DNA of 64,000 nucleotides, from the NCBI RefSeq assembly GCF_000423465.1, contig NZ_KE384020.1:737671-801670 (forward strand). The letters are read 5' to 3'. The stretch is from Propionicicella superfundia DSM 22317. GTDB lineage: Bacteria; Actinomycetota; Actinomycetes; Propionibacteriales; Propionibacteriaceae. Both the position numbers and the translations under genes were made by a program. Below the pieces are notes generated by a model. The model did no database searches and had not been told where the DNA came from. It saw nothing but the letters and a program-made list of their open reading frames with translations. Below are positions 38,219 through 49,600 of the stretch, in pieces (position 1 is the stretch's first letter; each line of letters opens with the position of its first letter).

Positions 38219-38858
38219 CCGAGAGGATCTCGGCGTCGGCGTTCGGCCGGCCCGAACCGTCGCTGAAGGACCCGTCCTGGCCCTGGGAGGCGATGCCCTC
38301 CACCACCTGTCGGCCCTCGTCGTCGAATGTCCCCAGGATCGTGTACTCCGCGGGCAGGTCGCTGTCGCGGTACACCAGGAAGAACTGCGAGCCGTTCGTG
38401 TTCGGCCCGGCGTTGGCCATGGCCACCGTGCCCTCGGGGTAGGTCTCCCGCCCGGTCAGCTCGTCGGGGAAGGTGTAGCCGGGCCCGCCGTTGCCCGTGC
38501 CGGTCGGGTCCCCGCACTGGAGCAGGAAATCACCCGAGTCGACGAGCCGGTGGCACGCCGTGTCTGCGAAGTAGTTCTGCTGCACCAGCGACTCGAACGA
38601 GTTCACCGCGCACGGCGCGTTCGCCCGGTCCATCGTGACCGTGACCTTGCCACCGGAGAAAGCCAGCGCGAACTGGACGGTCCCCTCGTCGGGAACGTGC
38701 TCCGACTGGGGCGGATCGACCTGCGTGGCGGCGGCGCCCGTCACGTCGTAGGTGCAGGACACACCGCCCGTCGGGGACGGCTCCACCGAGGCGGAGCGGG
38801 CGCAACCTGTCCCGAGCAGCGCCAACAGGACGAACGGGGCGATGTGAACCGGTCGCAT
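38205..38858 (-). CDS. Cyclophilin-type peptidyl-prolyl isomerase lipoprotein
   Basis: 217 residues from ATG 38858. The N-terminus is a lipoprotein signal with lipobox LLGTGC, so the mature protein is tethered outside the membrane after a short Ser/Pro linker. The cyclophilin core follows: FALAFSGGKVTVTMDRANAPCAVNSFESL, then NTNGSQFFLVYRDSDLP and the YTILGTF stretch. It would speed proline isomerisation of exported proteins. Extra cysteines (CTYDV, APCAV, ACHRL, LQCGD) may pair in disulfides. The gene is upstream-divergent from pduO. Confidence 0.87.
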   Translation of the reverse strand: MRPVHIAPFVLLALLGTGCARSASVEPSPTGGVSCTYDVTGAAATQVDPPQSEHVPDEGTVQFALAFSGGKVTVTMDRANAPCAVNSFESLVQQNYFADTACHRLVDSGDFLLQCGDPTGTGNGGPGYTFPDELTGRETYPEGTVAMANAGPNTNGSQFFLVYRDSDLPAEYTILGTFDDEGRQVVEGIASQGQDGSFSDGSGRPNADAEILSVTAG

Positions 38859-38905
38859 GCCCCTACCCTCCCACAGCGCCCCTCCGGAGGCCCGCAACGG
38901 CGCGG

Positions 38906-38911
38906 TAGGGT
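38906..38911 (+). promoter_or_regulatory. -10 box (TAGGGT) for the cobalamin adenosyltransferase
   Basis: TAGGGT lies seven bases before ATG 38919 and there is no Shine-Dalgarno; a leaderless mRNA is likely. Confidence 0.5.
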
Positions 38912-38918
38912 GGGCGCC

Positions 38919-39596
38919 ATGGTGACCCTGACGCGCATCTACACCCGCAACGGGGACGCCGGGCAGACCCGGCTGTCCGACATGTCGCTCGCCTCCAAGA
39001 CCGATCCTCGTGTCGAGGCCTACGGAGCCGTCGACGAGGCGAACTCGGTGATCGGCCTCGCCCTGGCCACGGGCGACCTCCGCGCGGACATGGCCACGAC
39101 GCTGCGCGAGATCCAAAACGAGCTGTTCGACGTGGGTGCCGACCTCTCGAACCCACTCGCGCGCGCGCCCAAGTGGGAACCGCTGCGCATCGTGCAGTCC
39201 TCCGTCGACCGGCTCGAGGCGTGGTGCGATTCCTTCGCCGAGGAACTCCCGGCCCTCACCTCGTTCATCCTCCCGGGCGGCACTCCCGCCGCCGCCACCC
39301 TCCACCTGGCCCGGACGGTCGTCCGGAGAGCCGAGCGGGCCGCCTGGGCCGCAGTCGAGGTGTACGGCACCGACGAAGGCACCGACGACGTCCCGGGCGG
39401 GATCAGCGTGCTCGCGATCGCATACCTGAATCGACTGTCCGACCTGCTGTTCATCCTCGCGCGGGTCGCGGCGGACGGAGCCGAGACGCTGTGGGTGCCC
39501 GGCAAGGACCGCGAGCCCACCACGGCCAAGGCCAGACGGCAACGCGAGCGGATCGTCGCGCAGCAGGCCGAGCAGCCCGCCCCCGAGGACGCCTGA
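38919..39596 (+). CDS. Cob(I)alamin adenosyltransferase, PduO type
   Basis: 225 residues from ATG 38919. The enzyme transfers adenosyl from ATP to cob(I)alamin to make coenzyme B12. The ATP-binding N-terminus IYTRNGDAGQT and the central VEAYGAVDEANSVIG, RRAERAAWA and YLNRLSDLLFILAR motifs are all family hallmarks; a charged tail of about 30 residues ends it. In other actinobacteria it also sits near DUF2550 and the atp operon. Coenzyme B12 made by it would serve methylmalonyl-CoA mutase, consistent with the epimerase in this window. Confidence 0.94.
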   Translation: MVTLTRIYTRNGDAGQTRLSDMSLASKTDPRVEAYGAVDEANSVIGLALATGDLRADMATTLREIQNELFDVGADLSNPLARAPKWEPLRIVQSSVDRLEAWCDSFAEELPALTSFILPGGTPAAATLHLARTVVRRAERAAWAAVEVYGTDEGTDDVPGGISVLAIAYLNRLSDLLFILARVAADGAETLWVPGKDREPTTAKARRQRERIVAQQAEQPAPEDA

Positions 39597-39606
39597 ATCC
39601 GGGCAC

Positions 39607-39628
39607 AAAAAAACCGGCCGGGGGCCGG
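39607..39628 (-). terminator. Intrinsic terminator of the atp-DUF2550 block
   Basis: Read leftward, CCGGCC-CCC-GGCCGG is followed by seven Ts (39613-39607). It starts six bases after the DUF2550 stop codon and is the only textbook intrinsic terminator in the window. Confidence 0.9.
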
Positions 39629-39633
39629 CGGGC

Positions 39634-40095
39634 TCAGAACTCGGAGCGGTGGTCCTCTGCGGAATGCTGATAACGCAGGCCCGGAGGTGCCGACTCCAGC
39701 CAACTCATCAGCCCGGTGAGGGACGGGCGTGACATGGCAAGCTCACAGTCCTCGTCGGCGCTCAGCCGCAGCGTGACGATCTGCGAGCCCTCGTAGAGAG
39801 AGGCCGCCTCGTCGTACTCGGGACGCCGCTGGCTGCGCACCTGCGCCGCCGAACGGTAGACGCGGACCCGGGGCCGGAACGACAGGCTGAAGACCGGAAA
39901 CCACTCGAGGAACTCGCCCGTGTAGCGTGCGACCCCCAGAACCCACCCGGACGGACCGCGTCCGCTCCTGCGCATGCTGCAGTCGAAGAGCCCGCCCTGC
40001 CGCGTCAGCCATCGCCGCCGCCCGAGGAGCCACGCCAGAGGTGCGATGAGGACGACGACCAGCAACACGAGATCGATGACCGGCCACCAGCCCAT
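39634..40095 (-). CDS. DUF2550 family membrane protein
   Basis: 153 residues from ATG 40095. One N-terminal membrane helix (about 3-24) is followed by a soluble domain with CSMRRSGRGPSGWVLGVARYTG and EWFPVFSLSFRP; DUF2550 proteins next to atpC are common in actinobacteria. Function is unknown. TAGAGT at 40103-40108 lies seven bases before the ATG and no Shine-Dalgarno is seen, so this gene can be transcribed separately from atpC, 47 bases upstream. It is the last gene before the intrinsic terminator. Confidence 0.85.
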   Translation of the reverse strand: MGWWPVIDLVLLVVVLIAPLAWLLGRRRWLTRQGGLFDCSMRRSGRGPSGWVLGVARYTGEFLEWFPVFSLSFRPRVRVYRSAAQVRSQRRPEYDEAASLYEGSQIVTLRLSADEDCELAMSRPSLTGLMSWLESAPPGLRYQHSAEDHRSEF

Positions 40096-40102
40096 GCGCG
40101 AA

Positions 40103-40108
40103 ACTCTA
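40103..40108 (-). promoter_or_regulatory. -10 box (TAGAGT) for the DUF2550 gene
   Basis: TAGAGT on the minus strand lies seven bases before ATG 40095, in the 47-base gap after atpC. It implies a separate leaderless mRNA inside the block. Confidence 0.55.
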
Positions 40109-40142
40109 ATCCTTCCCGGGGCGGGCCGCGAACCGTCCCGTC

Positions 40143-40556
40143 CTACTCGCCGTTGGCCTCGCGATAGCGCCGCGCCGCGGCCTCCTGCGCCTTCGCGCGG
40201 TGGTAGCGGTGCAGGATCTCGTCATCGGCGTCCCCGGCGTCGACGATCCGCTTCACCGCCGCCAGTTCGTGTTCGGCCTCGTCAAGGCTGATCTCATGTC
40301 CCAACTGCACGTACTGGCTGAGCAGGGACACCCGGTTGCCGGCCACCGAGAGGAAACCGCCGTCGACGAGGAAGATCTCCGCACGACCGTCCTCGGCCAG
40401 TGCCTCGGCGGCCCACGGAACGAGGCTCGCCAGCAGCGGCTCGTGATTGGCCATGATGCCGATGTCCCCCTCGGTCGTGCGGGCGATCAGGCGCTCGGCG
40501 TGGCCCTCCCACACCATCCGGGTGGCCGAGACGACCTCCAACTGGAAGGTCGCCAT
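40143..40556 (-). CDS. atpC: F1F0 ATP synthase subunit epsilon
   Basis: 137 residues. Epsilon sits in the central stalk and couples rotation to catalysis, with a regulatory C-terminal arm. The beta-sandwich half (FQLEVVSATRMVWEGHAERLIA, GDIGIMANHEPLLA, VDGGFLSVAGNRVSLL) is followed by two helices ending in RRYREANGE. It lies one base after the atpD stop. Last of the eight structural atp genes. Confidence 0.96.
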   Translation of the reverse strand: MATFQLEVVSATRMVWEGHAERLIARTTEGDIGIMANHEPLLASLVPWAAEALAEDGRAEIFLVDGGFLSVAGNRVSLLSQYVQLGHEISLDEAEHELAAVKRIVDAGDADDEILHRYHRAKAQEAAARRYREANGE

Positions 40557-40557
40557 G

Positions 40558-42000
<1,443 letters not shown>

Positions 42001-42909
42001 TTACTCGCTCTCGCTGCTCTCGGCGAGCGCGCCGGCGCCGCCGACGATCTCGCTGATTTCCTGGGTGATCTCGGCCTGCCGGGCCTGGTTTGCCTCGCGT
42101 GTGAGCTCCTGGATGAGCTGTTCCGCGTTGTCGGTCGCGGACTTCATCGCCTTCTGCTGGCTCGCGAGCTGTGACGCCGACGCCTGCAGCAGGTAGAACC
42201 ACACGCGGTTGCGAATGTACAGCGGCAGCAGATCGTCGAGGACCGTCTCGACGTCGGGCTCGAACTCGTAGATCGGCAGGATCTCGTCCTCCGACGGGGG
42301 CGCGACGCCCTCGACGACCTCCAGCGGCAGGATCCGCCGCACCCGCGGCACCTGGCTGAGCATCGACTCCATCCGCGTGTACACGACGTAGATCGCCGAG
42401 TACCCGCCTTCGTCGTCGGGCCTGAGGAAGCCCTCGATGAGCCGGTCCGCGATCTCGTGGGCGTGTGCGTACGAGGGCTTGTCCGAGAAACCCTCCCACG
42501 ACTGCTCGATGGGAAGACCGCGGAACGACAGCCAACTGATCCCCTTGCGCCCGATCGGGAACCGGACGACCTCCAGCCCGTCCTCGTGGAGGCGCTCGGT
42601 GACCCGCTGAGCCATCTTGATCACGTTGGACGAGTACGCCCCGGCGAGCCCGCGGTCCGACGTCAGCATGACGAGCGCGGCGCGCTTCGGGTTCTCCGCG
42701 TCGGTGATGAGCGGATGGTCCACCTCGGCGTGGGTGGCCAGGGCGGAGACCGCCCGGTTCAGCTCACGCGTGAACGGCAACGCAGCGGACGCGGCCTGCT
42801 GGGCCTTGATGATCCGCGAGGCCGCGATGAGTTCCATCGCGCGCGTGATCTTCTTCGTCGCCGCGACGGACTGTCGTCGCTGGCGGAGTTCGCGGAGACT
42901 CGCCGGCAT
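42001..42909 (-). CDS. atpG: F1F0 ATP synthase subunit gamma
   Basis: 302 residues. Gamma forms the rotor shaft. The N-terminal coiled-coil helix (SLRELRQRRQSVAATKKITRAMELIAASR) and the C-terminal helix (KSATDNAEQLIQELTREANQARQAEITQEISEIVGGA) are as expected; TSDRGLAGAYSSNVIK lies in the Rossmann-like part. It starts three bases after atpA. Confidence 0.97.
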   Translation of the reverse strand: MPASLRELRQRRQSVAATKKITRAMELIAASRIIKAQQAASAALPFTRELNRAVSALATHAEVDHPLITDAENPKRAALVMLTSDRGLAGAYSSNVIKMAQRVTERLHEDGLEVVRFPIGRKGISWLSFRGLPIEQSWEGFSDKPSYAHAHEIADRLIEGFLRPDDEGGYSAIYVVYTRMESMLSQVPRVRRILPLEVVEGVAPPSEDEILPIYEFEPDVETVLDDLLPLYIRNRVWFYLLQASASQLASQQKAMKSATDNAEQLIQELTREANQARQAEITQEISEIVGGAGALAESSESE

Positions 42910-42912
42910 GGA

Positions 42913-44553
<1,641 letters not shown>

Positions 44554-44608
44554 TGATGCTCCTAGGTGTCCAGTGGTGTCGAGAGGTTCGTGCTCCGGGA
44601 ACCAGTGC

Positions 44609-45403
44609 TTAGGTGAAGGCGCGGCGTGCCGCTTCCAGACGGGAGGACACCGTTCCCTCGATGACCTCGTCGCCGATGGTGACCCGGACGCCGCCGAGGA
44701 CGTCGGGGTCGACCGTGACTTCCAGCGTGAGGGGACGTCCGGCCTGCGCCGTGAGCGCTGCGCGCAGCCTCGCGTACTGCACCTCGCTCAGCGGTTTGGC
44801 GACGCGGACATGCGCGATCCCGCGTTCCCGTTGCGCGGCGGCGAGGCCGAGGTAACCCTCCACTGTGAGCTCGAACGTCCGCCGCCTGGCCGCCACGGCG
44901 CGCTCGGCCAGTGTGCCGACGACGGGCAGGACCCTGTCGGCGAGCAGCCCGCGCAGGAGGGCCCTGCGATCGGCCAGCGACCGGGAGCGGTCGGCCAGCG
45001 CCGCGCTGAGCTCCGTGGATCCCCGCACGGTCAGCAGGACGCCGAAGAGCTGATCCTCGAGGTCGTCGAGCCGGCCGGCCTCGTCCGCGTCGGCCATGAT
45101 CGCCCGGATCGCCTGCCGTTCCAGGGCGCCGGCGAGCGTCTCGCCGTCGCCCCACCGCAGCGAACTCGCCGCGACGAGCACCGCCAGCGCACCCCTGCCG
45201 ACCCTGCCGCCGAACAGCCCGTCGATGAGCTGCCTGCGGGACTGCTCCGGACTGGACGGGTCGCTCAGGTGGCGGCGCAGAGCGGGCTCCGCCTCGATGA
45301 CCTCGACCAGCGCGAACAGGTCGTCGGCAAGGCGCGGATCGGCACCGGCGGCATTCGCCGCGCCGTCCAACTCCCGCAACCGGGCGGTCTGCGTCTCGTT
45401 CAT
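44609..45403 (-). CDS. atpH: F1F0 ATP synthase subunit delta
   Basis: 264 residues; its ATG overlaps the atpF stop (ATGA). Delta joins F1 to the peripheral stalk. The conserved C-terminal half ([29 protein letters not shown], then [27 protein letters not shown]) is clear; the N-terminal half is diverged. It is longer than the 177-residue E. coli subunit, as is usual in actinobacteria, but is not fused to a second b-type segment as it is in mycobacteria. Confidence 0.94.
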   Translation of the reverse strand: MNETQTARLRELDGAANAAGADPRLADDLFALVEVIEAEPALRRHLSDPSSPEQSRRQLIDGLFGGRVGRGALAVLVAASSLRWGDGETLAGALERQAIRAIMADADEAGRLDDLEDQLFGVLLTVRGSTELSAALADRSRSLADRRALLRGLLADRVLPVVGTLAERAVAARRRTFELTVEGYLGLAAAQRERGIAHVRVAKPLSEVQYARLRAALTAQAGRPLTLEVTVDPDVLGGVRVTIGDEVIEGTVSSRLEAARRAFT

Positions 45404-45930
45404 GCTCGTCCGGTCTGACCTTCCAATTCGCTGATGAACCGGTCGACGCTGCGCTTGGCGCGCTCGTCGTCGGTGAGCGACTCACCGACGATCTGACCCG
45501 CGAGCTGCGTGGCAAGACCGCCGATCTCGTTCTTCAGTTCGGTGACCGCCTGCGTCCGCTCGGCCGTGATCTGGGCCGCCGCCGCCTCGCGCAGCCGCGT
45601 CGCGTCGACCGTTCCCTGCTCGCGCATCTCGGCGACGATCTGCGAGCCCTGGTTCTTGGCATCCTCGCGAATGCGGGCCGCCTCCTCCCGGGCTCCGGCG
45701 AGCTGCGCGTTGTAACGGTCGAGGGCGTCCTGCGCCTCGCGCTGCTTCGCCTCGGCCCTTTCGATGCCGCCCTGAATCGCCGCCGTGCGTTCCGCATAGG
45801 TCTTCTCGAAGGCCGGGACGACCTTCCACGCCATGACGGCCCACACGAGCAGGAACAGGACGATGCCAACGATGATCTCGGACAGGTGCTCGGGCACCAG
45901 CGGTCCGAAATCGATCTCGAACGGCACCAT
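45400..45930 (-). CDS. atpF: F1F0 ATP synthase subunit b
   Basis: 176 residues from ATG 45930, ten bases after atpE. One N-terminal membrane helix (about 18-38, IIVGIVLFLLVWAVMAWKVV) is followed by a long charged helix (about 40-160, for example ERAEAKQREAQDALDRYNAQ) that forms the peripheral stalk dimer. Length and layout are normal. Confidence 0.95.
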   Translation of the reverse strand: MVPFEIDFGPLVPEHLSEIIVGIVLFLLVWAVMAWKVVPAFEKTYAERTAAIQGGIERAEAKQREAQDALDRYNAQLAGAREEAARIREDAKNQGSQIVAEMREQGTVDATRLREAAAAQITAERTQAVTELKNEIGGLATQLAGQIVGESLTDDERAKRSVDRFISELEGQTGRA

Positions 45931-45940
45931 GACCCGGGCC

Positions 45941-46171
45941 TCAGTTCAGGACGAAGGCGAGGGCGATGCCGATGATGGCAAGCGCCTCGACCACGGCGAA
46001 ACCGATCCAGGCCGTGCCCATCATGGCGCCCCGCGCCTCGGGCTGCCGCGCGGTGCCGTTGATCACCGACGAGAAGATCCAGGCCACACCGATGGCCGGG
46101 CCCAAGGTGGCGAGGGCGTAGCCGATCATGTTGATCGAGCCGTTGATGGTGATCTCCAGGATGGGGAGCAT
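45941..46171 (-). CDS. atpE: F1F0 ATP synthase subunit c
   Basis: 76 residues from ATG 46171 behind GAAAGGAAACGC. Two membrane helices form the hairpin of the rotor ring, with loop ARQPEARG. The ion-binding carboxylate is Glu62 in GFAVVEALAIIG. The polar residues that mark Na+ binding are missing around it, so protons are the expected coupling ion. Subunit c is made in many copies, and this gene has one of the best Shine-Dalgarno sequences in the operon. Confidence 0.97.
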   Translation of the reverse strand: MLPILEITINGSINMIGYALATLGPAIGVAWIFSSVINGTARQPEARGAMMGTAWIGFAVVEALAIIGIALAFVLN

Positions 46172-46215
46172 TGCGTTTCCTTTCGGATTCTGTGCCGTGC
46201 GAGGTCGAGCTGGTG

Positions 46216-47055
46216 TCAGTGTTCGTCGGCGATGGCGGAAGAGACGTACTGGGCCGTCAGGACGGTGAAGATGTAGGCCTGCAGCGCCCCGACGAGCAGT
46301 TCCAGGGCGAAGATGGCGAAGCTGAACAGGATCGAGACGCCGCCCGCGATCCCGTAGAACAGGACCCCGGAGGTGAGCAGCATGCCACCGCCGACGACGA
46401 ACACCATGATGACCAGGTGTCCTGCGAACAGGTTTGCGAACAGACGGAGCGCGAGCGTGACCGGCCGGGCGATGAAGTTGGAGATGAACTCCAACGGGAT
46501 GATGACCGGCCACAGGGCCCACGGAACCCCGTGCGGGATCGTCATGTTCCTCAGGTACCGCAGCGGGCCGTGCTTGATCATCCCGGCCGCGTTGTACAGC
46601 ACGAAGGTGCACAGGGCCAGGCCGTACGCGTACCCGATCTTGGAGAAGGTCGGGAACATGAACAGGAAGAACTCGCCGAACAGGTTGTTCACGAGGATGA
46701 ACGAGAACAAGGCGACGAGGTAGGGAAGATAGCGGCGGTACTCGTGACCGAGGATGTCTCGCGCGATGCCGTTGCGCAGCAGGTTGTACAGTGCCTCGCC
46801 GACCGCCTGCTTCTTCGTCGGGACGACCTTCTGATTGTGAGCCATCCACAGCCAGAACACGATCACGAGGGCGGCGCCGATGACCGCCTGGACGAGGTGG
46901 TTGTTGAGCCACTCCAGACCGGGGGTGTCGAACAGCGGCCGGGAGTTGAAGCTGTCGACGCTGGGCGGCCATCCATGGTCGCCCCCGCCCTCCTCGCTGC
47001 CGTCGAAGGGCAGCGGTACCAGGGGCGTCACGATCTGCAGCAGTACTGGAATCAT
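46216..47055 (-). CDS. atpB: F1F0 ATP synthase subunit a
   Basis: 279 residues from ATG 47055, overlapping the atpI stop (ATGA); longer in-frame readings run inside atpI. Subunit a forms the two half-channels against the c-ring. The essential arginine lies in LALRLFANLFAGH, and ALQAYIFTVLTAQYVSSA forms the last helix. The N-terminal tail is acidic (FDGSEEGGGDHG), as in many actinobacteria. Confidence 0.97.
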   Translation of the reverse strand: MIPVLLQIVTPLVPLPFDGSEEGGGDHGWPPSVDSFNSRPLFDTPGLEWLNNHLVQAVIGAALVIVFWLWMAHNQKVVPTKKQAVGEALYNLLRNGIARDILGHEYRRYLPYLVALFSFILVNNLFGEFFLFMFPTFSKIGYAYGLALCTFVLYNAAGMIKHGPLRYLRNMTIPHGVPWALWPVIIPLEFISNFIARPVTLALRLFANLFAGHLVIMVFVVGGGMLLTSGVLFYGIAGGVSILFSFAIFALELLVGALQAYIFTVLTAQYVSSAIADEH

Positions 47056-47246
47056 GTGACCCGCCCGTATCGCTTGATGATCATGTACATCGCCGCGATG
47101 GTGCCGAAGATGATGCCCACGGGCAGCAGGAAGGACGTGTGGAACCACGTGTCCGCCAGCCAGCCGAGGGCGCCGTAGAAGCCGATCCCGGAGACGAGGT
47201 AGGACAGCACCCGGATCCCCTGGTCCATTCCATCCCGCTTGTCCAT
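47052..47246 (-). CDS. AtpI/AtpZ-like small membrane protein
   Basis: 64 residues with two membrane helices (about 10-30 and 38-58; VLSYLVSGIGFYGALGWLAD, then LPVGIIFGTIAAMYMII). Proteins of this kind at the head of atp operons help c-ring assembly or carry divalent cations. Its start is at 47246; a TAAAGT hexamer ten bases upstream lies within an inverted repeat (47254-47270) and may be an operon promoter. It is coupled to atpB by ATGA overlap. Confidence 0.8.
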   Translation of the reverse strand: MDKRDGMDQGIRVLSYLVSGIGFYGALGWLADTWFHTSFLLPVGIIFGTIAAMYMIIKRYGRVT

Positions 47247-47253
47247 CGCGGTT

Positions 47254-47270
47254 CGGACTTTAGCAGTCCG
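47254..47270. promoter_or_regulatory. Inverted repeat with possible -10 box before the atp operon
   Basis: CGGACT (47254-47259) and AGTCCG (47265-47270) pair perfectly. On the minus strand the repeat contains TAAAGT (47262-47257), ten bases before the AtpI-like ATG. It could be an operator-promoter for the atp genes or only a stem. Confidence 0.35.
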
Positions 47271-47300
47271 GGACGGCTCAAGCCACCTGCGGCACCCCTG

Positions 47301-47735
47301 TCACTCACCCGGGGGACGGGGCGTGTCGAACGCCGGAATCCGCAGCCGCCGGTACGCGCGGAACTCGGCCAGGAGCCACCCGTGGACGACGAGAACCGTT
47401 GTCACGATCGCCGCCGGCGGGTCGATCCAGCCGAACCGATCGCGTTGCGCGAGCACGAGCCACAACACGGCCCCGAGCAGGGTCACACGTGCCGTGTAGG
47501 ACGCGAGCGCGGCCACGAGGACGACCTTCGGCGGACGCTCGGCGACCCGGATCTGCACGGCCTGGCCGATCGTGAAGAACGCGATCACGAGCACGGCGGA
47601 GACGGCGGCGGTGACGGCCGGGCCCATCCCGCCCCCGAGCGCGAAGCCGACCACGCACACGAGCGCGACGATGTGCGCTCCGGCGATCCCCGCGCGGAGC
47701 AGTCTGCGTGCACGGTCGGTCAGCTCACCGGTCAT
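47301..47735 (-). CDS. Four-helix membrane protein upstream of the atp operon
   Basis: 144 residues from ATG 47735, overlapping the end of wecA by 11 bases. Four membrane helices are visible (about 16-36, 40-60, 72-92, 101-121), ending in a basic/Pro-rich tail. Proteins in this place in actinobacteria are annotated as ATP synthase protein I-like; similarity is in topology more than in motif. A role in assembly of the F0 part is reasonable but unproven. Confidence 0.65.
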   Translation of the reverse strand: MTGELTDRARRLLRAGIAGAHIVALVCVVGFALGGGMGPAVTAAVSAVLVIAFFTIGQAVQIRVAERPPKVVLVAALASYTARVTLLGAVLWLVLAQRDRFGWIDPPAAIVTTVLVVHGWLLAEFRAYRRLRIPAFDTPRPPGE

Positions 47736-48828
47736 CGAGAACACCCCGGCGCGGGCGGAACGTGAGCCAGAGCGCGAGCACCAGGGCCACCGCGACCACC
47801 GCCCCGGACACCCACCCGGGCCACAGCACGAGCACGATCACCCCGTAGGCCAGGACAGCCGACCACAGCCACATCAGCAGCACCGCCGAGCGGTGGGAGT
47901 GCCCCCCGCGAAGCAGTCTGTGGTGGATGTGCTGTTTGTCGGGCTTGTACCAGGGCTTCCCGGCCAGCATCCGCCGCGTGTACGCCATGATCATGTCGAC
48001 CAGCGGCAGCGCCAGAGCCGCGAAGGGCAGGATCAGCGGAGTGTAGGCGGGCAGCAGGTTGCCGCCGTCGGCATGCAACTGCGACGGGTCGATCTGCCCG
48101 GTCAGGGTGACGGTCATGGTGGCCATCAGCAGACCGAGCAGCATCGAGCCCGAGTCGCCCATGAACATCTTCGCCTTGTGGAAGTTGTGCGGCACGAACC
48201 CGATGCAGATGCCGAGCGTGGCCACCGAGATGAGGCTGGCCGGCGTGGCGCGCACGAGGTCCTGCTCGTAGGACAGCAGATAGGCGTACAGGAAGAACGC
48301 GCCGGCGCCGATGGCGACCACCCCTGCGGCGAGCCCGTCGAGTCCGTCGACGAGGTTGATCGCGTTGACGCACGCGAAGACGACCACCACGGTGAGGAAG
48401 ATCGCCGATCCGTCGTCGAGGGAGATGATCGAGTCGGGCAGCGGGATCCAGTACACGCGGACGCCGTTGACGACGACGACGCCGGCGGCCAGCACCTGGC
48501 CGGAGGCCTTCGCGACCGCCGGCAGGTCGAAGATGTCGTCGAGGATGCCGACCACACAGATGACCGCGGCCCCGAGCAGGACCGCCCTCGTGTCGTGCGC
48601 GACGATCTCGTTGCGGCCCAGCCACGGCAGCGCCTCGGCGGCGATGAACGCCGCGACCAGCCCGCCCAGCATCGCCAGTCCGCCGAAGTACGGGATCGGA
48701 ACGGTGTGGACGTCCCGGTCACGGACGAGCGCGACCGCCCCGAACCGGACCGCGACCTTGCGCGCCAGCCCGCTCAGCAGGTAGGTCGTCGCCGCCGCGA
48801 TGAGCAGCACCAGCAGGTACTCGCGCAT
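47725..48828 (-). CDS. Undecaprenyl-phosphate GlcNAc-1-phosphate transferase (WecA/Rfe-like)
   Basis: 367 residues, about 11 membrane helices. The enzyme loads a sugar-1-phosphate from a UDP-sugar onto polyprenyl phosphate; in actinobacteria this primes the arabinogalactan or other wall polymer linkage unit. Motifs of the MraY/WecA superfamily are present: TVPIPYFGGLAML, the catalytic DDIFDLP, NAINLVDGLDGLA, FMGDSGSMLLG and DKQHIHHRLL. The last is the WecA-type HIHH motif. Four-base gap to tsaC; overlaps the next gene. Confidence 0.9.
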   Translation of the reverse strand: MREYLLVLLIAAATTYLLSGLARKVAVRFGAVALVRDRDVHTVPIPYFGGLAMLGGLVAAFIAAEALPWLGRNEIVAHDTRAVLLGAAVICVVGILDDIFDLPAVAKASGQVLAAGVVVVNGVRVYWIPLPDSIISLDDGSAIFLTVVVVFACVNAINLVDGLDGLAAGVVAIGAGAFFLYAYLLSYEQDLVRATPASLISVATLGICIGFVPHNFHKAKMFMGDSGSMLLGLLMATMTVTLTGQIDPSQLHADGGNLLPAYTPLILPFAALALPLVDMIMAYTRRMLAGKPWYKPDKQHIHHRLLRGGHSHRSAVLLMWLWSAVLAYGVIVLVLWPGWVSGAVVAVALVLALWLTFRPRRGVLDDR

Positions 48829-48831
48829 TCG

Positions 48832-49557
48832 TCAGCCCTCGCCCGGCGCCTTCTCGCCGGCCGTCCCCGAGGCGCCGTCCTCGCCGTCGGCGGCGGATAC
48901 GTCGTCGAGGAACTCGATCCCGGGGACCACGGTGCGCAGCTCGGCCGGAGTGAGCCGCCCGGGTCGCAGCACGACCGCGCCGTCACCGCTCACGTCGACG
49001 ATCGTCGATGGTGTCTGAGCGTCACACGCCCCGCCGTCGATGTACACCGCGACGCTCACGCCGAGCTGTTCCGCGGCCGCGGCGGCGGTCAGGGCGGCGG
49101 GCCGCCCGCTGAGATTGGCGCTGGAGACCGCCAGCGGCCCGGTCCGACGCAGCAGGCGACGTGTGAAGTCGTGGTCGGGGACGCGCACCGCGATCGTCTG
49201 CCCGCGGTCTCCGAGCTCCATCCGCAGGGCGTGCTGGGCGCGGACGATCAGGGTGAGCGCGCCCGGCCAGAACGCCGCCGCCAGCGCCTCGGCGGCAGGA
49301 CTGATCTCGGCCGTCAGGGACGGCAGCAGCGCCGGCTCGGCGATCAGCACCGGCGGGGGCATGTCGCGACCCCGGCGCTTCGCGTCCAGGAGCCGCTGGA
49401 CGGCCTCGGCATCGAGCGCGTTCGCGCCGATGCCGTAGACGGTGTCGGTGGGCAGGACGATGCACTCCCCTGCCTCCACGGCCGCGGCGGCGGCGGCGAT
49501 CGCCGCAGCCGGGTCGGCGGCAGCGTCGACCGTCACCGGCTGCGCGTCTCTCGTCAC
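48832..49557 (-). CDS. L-threonylcarbamoyladenylate synthase (Sua5/TsaC family)
   Basis: 241 residues from GTG 49557. The enzyme makes threonylcarbamoyl-AMP from threonine, bicarbonate and ATP for t6A37 in ANN-decoding tRNAs. The YrdC core shows IVLPTDTVYGIGANALD, LLDAKRRGRDMPPPVLIA and SSANLSGRPA, with KR and SxN positions as expected. It has only a short C-terminal extension (VVLRPGRLTPAELRTVVPG), so it is nearer TsaC than full Sua5. The operon place between prmC and wecA is typical of actinobacteria. Confidence 0.92.
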   Translation of the reverse strand: MTRDAQPVTVDAAADPAAAIAAAAAAVEAGECIVLPTDTVYGIGANALDAEAVQRLLDAKRRGRDMPPPVLIAEPALLPSLTAEISPAAEALAAAFWPGALTLIVRAQHALRMELGDRGQTIAVRVPDHDFTRRLLRRTGPLAVSSANLSGRPAALTAAAAAEQLGVSVAVYIDGGACDAQTPSTIVDVSGDGAVVLRPGRLTPAELRTVVPGIEFLDDVSAADGEDGASGTAGEKAPGEG

Positions 49558-49600
49558 ATGGGCGAGGATAGCGGCCGCGACGGGATCCGCCCTGGCCGGG

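Noticed and set aside
44554-44608. Possible promoter between atpH and atpA
   Set aside because: The 55-base gap shows no -10 hexamer near the start; it looks like a simple operon spacer.
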